Assembly: GCA_002314885.1 (NCBI GenBank) | Contig: DCHT01000061.1 | Location: forward strand, 1 to 8,801 | Direction: 5' to 3' | Source of the DNA: Bacteroidales bacterium UBA1745 | Lineage (GTDB): Bacteria > Bacteroidota > Bacteroidia > Bacteroidales > UBA932 | Length of the DNA: 8,801 nucleotides | Shown: piece by piece, positions 5,211 through 8,801 of the stretch | Layout: each line of letters opens with the position of its first letter | Position numbering within the stretch: position 1 is the stretch's first letter | Position numbers and translations under genes: made by a program | Notes under the pieces: model-generated | The model's database searches: none | Told to the model about the DNA's origin: nothing | The model's input: the letters and a program-made list of their open reading frames with translations, nothing else

Positions 5211-7835
5211 ATGAAACGCGTATTTACAATTGCGGCGCTGCTCCTCGCGGCCGTTGCCGGATTCGCCCAGACCCTCAGGGTTGAGGCTCCGAACCTGGTG
5301 GCGACGGGGGAGAATTTCAATGTGACCTTCGTGATAGAAGGGGAGAACAAGCCCAGCGAGTTCCGCTGGAGTGAGGGAAGCGACTTCCAGCTCGTGTGGG
5401 GCCCTCAGCAGGGCAGCAGCACCAGCATTTCCATAGTCAACGGCAAGCAGTCCAAGTCCGTCAAGTACACCTATACATACGTGCTTACGGCCAATACCGC
5501 AGGCAAGTTTACCCTTCCTGCCGCCTCTGCCGTGGTGAAGGGCACCAGCCTCACTTCCTCCACTCCGACCATCGAAGTAGTGTCCAACGGCGGCTCCGCT
5601 TCGTCCTCTTCCCAGTCTTCTTCATCCTCTCAGTCGCAGTCGTCCTCCTCAGTTGCCTCCACCGGCAGCGTGAGCGACTCCGACATCTATATGAAGCTCT
5701 ATCTGAGCAAGACCAACGTGGTCATAGGCGAGCCTATCACCGCCACTCTCAAACTCTACCAGAGAGTGGACATCTCGGGCTTCGACGATGCCAAGTTCCC
5801 GTCTTTCAACGGCTTCTGGAGCCAGGACCTGACTCCTCAGGGCAATATCCAGTTCGTGCGTGAGAACGTCAACGACAAGATCTACAACTCCGCTGTAATA
5901 CGCAAATACGTGCTCGTACCTCAGCAGACCGGCCAGCTCACCATCGATCCGGCCGAACTCGTCTGCAACATCTATGTGCGCAGCCAGTCCCGCGGCAACA
6001 GCATCTTCGACGCCTTCTTCGACGACGGCTACACCACTGTGCGCAAGCGCGTGTCCACTCCGGCGGTTCACGTCAACGTGTCCAAACTGCCTGCTGGTGC
6101 GCCTGCAAGCTTCTGCGGCGGCGTCGGTACCTATAACATCACTGCCAAGGTCAGCAAGGACTCCCTCGCGACCCACGAGGCCGGCTCCCTCATCCTGACC
6201 GTCTCCGGCAAGGGCAACGTGTCCCTCCTCGAGGCTCCGAAGGTCAATTTCCCTCCGGATTTCGAGGTGTATGACGTGAAGACCAAGGACTCCATCGACA
6301 AGAGCACGGGAGGCACTTCAGGCAGCAAGACCTACGAGTATCCGTTCATTCCTCGCAGCCACGGCGACTTCACCATCGACCCTATACAGTATTCATATTA
6401 CGACATCAATTCCGGCCGATATGTGACTCTCCAGACCCAGCCTATCGAACTCAAGGTGGGCAAGGGCAACGAGACTGAAGCCGGCAATGCGGGAGTCGTT
6501 GCGCCTATCATATCGAAGAAGGGCGTGAAGAACCTCGGTCAGGACATACGTTACATCAGCGTCAAGAAGCCTGCACTTGCCTCCAAGGGCCGCTTCTTCA
6601 TCGGCTCGGCCCTCTTCTGGGCAATGCTGGCCCTGCTGGCAGCCCTCACCGTGGGTCTTTGGTTCGCATTCCGCTCCCTCTCCGCAAGGCGTGCCGACGT
6701 GGCAGGTGCAAAGACCAGAAAGGCCACCAAGATGGCTCTCAGACGCCTCAGAGTGGCAGAGGGTTATCTCAAGAGCAATGTCTATGGGGCCTTCTACGAG
6801 GAGCTCCACAAGGCTCTGCTCGGTTTCGTTTCGGACAAGCTCAATATGCCTGCGACCGATCTCTCCAAGGAGAACATCGCCGCCAGGTTCATCGAGAACG
6901 GCGTGTCGCCTGAGCTTGCAGCCCAGCTGACGGAGGTCATCGACGCCTGCGAATTCGCCCGCTATGCCCCTGCCTCCGGACACGAGGCAATGGCTGCCCA
7001 CTACGACCAGGCCGCTTCAGTCATATCTTCAATCGATTCCACTATGAAAGCCAGGAAGAACGGCCCTAAGGGCGCTCTCGTCATCGTGGCCCTGCTTATG
7101 CTTGCCCCTGCGGCTCTCCACGCGCAGCAGACTGCATACGTGGACACTCTCTGGAACAAGGCCACTGCGGCTTATTCCCAGGGCGACTGGAACACGGCCG
7201 CCGACAACTACAGTTCCATCGTCAGCCTCGGCCTCGAGTCTCCGGAACTCTACACCAACATAGGCGACGCCTGCTTCAAGGGCGGCGAGGTGGCCAAGGC
7301 CATACTTTGGTATGAGAGGGCCCTCAAGCTCGACCCGTCCTTCGACGACGCCCGCTACAACCTTGAGATCGCTTCGAGCCTTATCCTCGACGACATCGAC
7401 ACCGTACCTGAGTTCTTCGTCAAGACCTGGGTCAGGAAACTGTCCTATCGCCTGGATTCCGACGCCTGGACCTGGGTGTTCCTCGCCCTCCTGGCCGCAA
7501 CCCTCGCGATGCTCCTGCTCTTCCTGCTGGCACCTCGTTCCGCAGGCAAGAAGGTGGGCTTCTTCACCGGTCTCGTGACCCTTCTGCTCGCATTCTGGGC
7601 CCTTGGCTTCGCCCTGCAGCAGAAGGCTGACTATGTGAAGGCCGACAGCGCCATCGTGATGAGGCCGGTCGTCCCTGCCAAGAGCTCGCCGTCCGATGAT
7701 TCCTCCACCGACCTCTTCGTCCTCCACGAGGGCACCAAGGTCAAGATCAAGGACAATGTGGGCACCTGGACCAATATTACCCTCTCTGACGGCCGTCAGG
7801 GCTGGATACGCACCGATTCCATTGAAATAATATAA
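5211..7835 (+). CDS. batD-batE: BatD-BatE fusion: Ig-like periplasmic domains, membrane spans, TPR and SH3-like domain
   Basis: One 874-residue frame combines what are usually two proteins. The BatD part has a signal peptide (1-19, GFA|QT), a first beta-rich domain (about 21-125), a Ser-rich linker (about 126-152), further Ig-like domains (about 155-420), a membrane span (about 462-487) and a cytoplasmic helical region (about 505-608) ending in CEFARYAPASG. The BatE part begins near Met612. It has a hydrophobic segment with an ALHA|QQ signal-peptidase-like site (620-638), a TPR region (about 643-715, with AILWYERALKLDPSFDDARYNL), two spans (about 754-774 and 783-802) joined by basic APRSAGKK, and a C-terminal SH3-like domain (about 810-874, ending GRQGWIRTDSIEII). 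The topology is self-consistent, with TPR and SH3-like parts in the periplasm. In Bacteroides fragilis the two are separate genes. The fusion is either real or an in-frame joining to be confirmed. Confidence 0.93.
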   Translation: MKRVFTIAALLLAAVAGFAQTLRVEAPNLVATGENFNVTFVIEGENKPSEFRWSEGSDFQLVWGPQQGSSTSISIVNGKQSKSVKYTYTYVLTANTAGKFTLPAASAVVKGTSLTSSTPTIEVVSNGGSASSSSQSSSSSQSQSSSSVASTGSVSDSDIYMKLYLSKTNVVIGEPITATLKLYQRVDISGFDDAKFPSFNGFWSQDLTPQGNIQFVRENVNDKIYNSAVIRKYVLVPQQTGQLTIDPAELVCNIYVRSQSRGNSIFDAFFDDGYTTVRKRVSTPAVHVNVSKLPAGAPASFCGGVGTYNITAKVSKDSLATHEAGSLILTVSGKGNVSLLEAPKVNFPPDFEVYDVKTKDSIDKSTGGTSGSKTYEYPFIPRSHGDFTIDPIQYSYYDINSGRYVTLQTQPIELKVGKGNETEAGNAGVVAPIISKKGVKNLGQDIRYISVKKPALASKGRFFIGSALFWAMLALLAALTVGLWFAFRSLSARRADVAGAKTRKATKMALRRLRVAEGYLKSNVYGAFYEELHKALLGFVSDKLNMPATDLSKENIAARFIENGVSPELAAQLTEVIDACEFARYAPASGHEAMAAHYDQAASVISSIDSTMKARKNGPKGALVIVALLMLAPAALHAQQTAYVDTLWNKATAAYSQGDWNTAADNYSSIVSLGLESPELYTNIGDACFKGGEVAKAILWYERALKLDPSFDDARYNLEIASSLILDDIDTVPEFFVKTWVRKLSYRLDSDAWTWVFLALLAATLAMLLLFLLAPRSAGKKVGFFTGLVTLLLAFWALGFALQQKADYVKADSAIVMRPVVPAKSSPSDDSSTDLFVLHEGTKVKIKDNVGTWTNITLSDGRQGWIRTDSIEII
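5586..5666 (+). repeat. batD-batE: Ser-rich linker in BatD (low complexity TCN codons)
   Basis: About 27 codons encode mostly Ser with a few Gln, Ala and Gly, built from TCC, TCT, TCG and TCA codons in short runs. It separates the first beta domain from the later Ig-like domains and looks like a flexible periplasmic linker. Several different Ser codons are used, so it is not a simple slippage tract. Confidence 0.8.
7044..7124 (+). other. batD-batE: Internal signal-peptide-like segment at the BatD/BatE joint
   Basis: Codons 612-638 of the fusion read like a fresh N-terminus: Met, then Lys/Arg (MKARKNGPKG), about 17 hydrophobic residues, and an ALHA|QQ cleavage-like site, followed by the mature start of BatE. 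An in-frame ATG sits at 7044. No Shine-Dalgarno-like site precedes it. It can work as an internal in-to-out membrane segment or as a cleavable signal. Confidence 0.7.
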
Positions 7836-7845
7836 ACTATCATAT

Positions 7846-8801
7846 ATGAACCGCATTTCTATGACACTGAAGACAGCCGCACTCGTCCTTGCGACCGCAG
7901 CGGCCCTGTTCTTGCCGGCAAATGCATCTGCCGCAAAGAAGACCAACACCGCCGACGACTGGAAGAATCCGGCTGTATTCGAAAGGAACCGCCTTCCTAT
8001 GCGCGCCACCTTCACATTCCCGACCACTCAGCTCAGCCTGAACGGAGTATGGAACTTCAAGTGGTACGAGAACTGTGACCAGCGCGCCACCGATTTCTTC
8101 AAACTCGGTCTCGACGACTCCGGCTGGGATTCTATGCCTGTCCCAGGAATGTGGGAACTCAATGGCTTCGGAGACCCAGTCTATAAGAACGTCGGCTATG
8201 CCTGGTGCGGCAACTATGAGAGCAACCCTCCTGTGCCTCCTACAGAGCGCAACCACGTGGGTCAGTATCGTCGTTACTTCGACTATGATGCCGCCTGGGA
8301 CGGCCAGAACGTGTATCTCTGCATAGGCAGCGCCACTTCTTCCGTCCGCGTATGGATCAACGGTCAGGAAGTCGGCTATAGCCAGGACAGCAAGCTCGAG
8401 GCCCGCTTCGACATCACCAAGTACCTGGTGAAGGGCGAGAACCTCATTGCCCTGGAGATTTTCCGCTGGTGCGACGGCACCTATCTCGAGGACCAGGATT
8501 TCTGGCGTTTCTGCGGCCTTGCCCGTGACACTTATATTTATTCTCGCCCTAAGACCCGCGTCGAGGACATCCGCGCCAATGCGGAGGCCGACGGCAGCCT
8601 CAGTGTCAGCGCCAAGCTCACTGCAGGTGTGAAGAAAGTCAGCGTGAGCCTCACTGACGCTGATTCCAAGGTGGTTTACGAGGGTTCCGCAGCCGTCTCT
8701 GCAAAGAAGTCTGCCGAAGGTCTCTACGAGGCATCCCTCCAGGCTTCAGTGGTCGGTATCAGCCAGTGGACCGCCGAGACCCCTGAGCTCTACACCCTCA
8801 C
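7846..8801 (+). CDS. Secreted glycoside hydrolase family 2, LacZ-like beta-galactosidase (3' end outside the window)
   Basis: The frame is open from the ATG at 7846 to the window end, giving 318 codons of a protein that is normally about 1000 residues or more. A signal peptide (about 1-29, NASA|AK) sends it to the periplasm or beyond; no lipobox is seen. The GH2 sugar-binding domain follows (about 55-235), with SLNGVWNFKW, VPGMWELNGFGDPVYKNVGY, RWCDGTYLEDQDFWRF and GLARDTYIYSRP. By alignment from memory, Asn115 matches E. coli LacZ Asn102, and Asp218 in LEDQD matches Asp201, a substrate/sodium site residue. The GH2 Ig-like domain starts near 236. The catalytic TIM barrel with both active-site glutamates is outside, so activity and exact substrate cannot be judged. 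An in-frame ATG at 7861 is an alternative start with a shorter signal peptide. The gap to batD-batE is 10 nt, with no terminator or promoter motif seen. Confidence 0.93.
   Translation, partial: MNRISMTLKTAALVLATAAALFLPANASAAKKTNTADDWKNPAVFERNRLPMRATFTFPTTQLSLNGVWNFKWYENCDQRATDFFKLGLDDSGWDSMPVPGMWELNGFGDPVYKNVGYAWCGNYESNPPVPPTERNHVGQYRRYFDYDAAWDGQNVYLCIGSATSSVRVWINGQEVGYSQDSKLEARFDITKYLVKGENLIALEIFRWCDGTYLEDQDFWRFCGLARDTYIYSRPKTRVEDIRANAEADGSLSVSAKLTAGVKKVSVSLTDADSKVVYEGSAAVSAKKSAEGLYEASLQASVVGISQWTAETPELYTL

Noticed and set aside
7833..7850. AT-rich gap before the GH2 gene as a promoter or terminator
   Set aside because: It is only 10 nt. There is no hairpin with a T-run and no TAnnTTTG element, so nothing supports either call.

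Overview
The window reads as chromosomal DNA of a GC-rich member of the Bacteroidota, most likely a Bacteroidales gut-type bacterium. The gene order is the Bat ('Bacteroides aerotolerance') / MoxR-vWA operon typical of that phylum. It is followed by a secreted LacZ-like GH2 enzyme of a type common there. I cannot name a genus from the sequence alone.

Layout: all seven genes are on the + strand and tightly packed. They are the C-terminal half of a MoxR-type AAA+ ATPase (1-536, cut by the window start); a DUF58/vWA-fold protein (551-1441); a secreted single-span protein with a cytoplasmic helical domain (1438-2436); BatA (2449-3435) and BatB (3446-4459), both membrane-anchored vWA proteins with complete MIDAS residues; BatC, a periplasmic TPR protein with a long Gln/Asn/Asp repeat (4463-5206); a BatD-BatE fusion (5211-7835); and the N-terminal part of a secreted GH2 beta-galactosidase-like enzyme (7846-8801, cut by the window end). 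Gaps are 14, -4, 12, 10, 3, 4 and 10 nt. No stretch of 300 bases lacks a gene. I saw no terminator, RNA gene, mobile element or CRISPR array.

How the genes work together: the MoxR ATPase is thought to act as a chaperone or metal-insertion motor on vWA proteins. Here the vWA partners are the cytosolic DUF58 protein and membrane-bound BatA/BatB. The single-span protein, BatC and BatD-BatE would supply periplasmic Ig-like, TPR and SH3-like domains in an envelope complex. The exact biochemical role of Bat proteins is not settled; aerotolerance and stress resistance are the published associations.

The window is mostly a known system. The points worth a second look are: the near-total absence of the tetranucleotide CATG (one copy by eye in 8.8 kb, avoided even where synonymous codons would create it); the BatD-BatE fusion that keeps a signal-peptide-like segment at the joint; a shared juxtamembrane helical module in two operon members; the Q/N/D repeat of BatC; a GH2 enzyme 10 nt behind the bat genes; and two strong Shine-Dalgarno-like sites in a phylum that mostly does without them.
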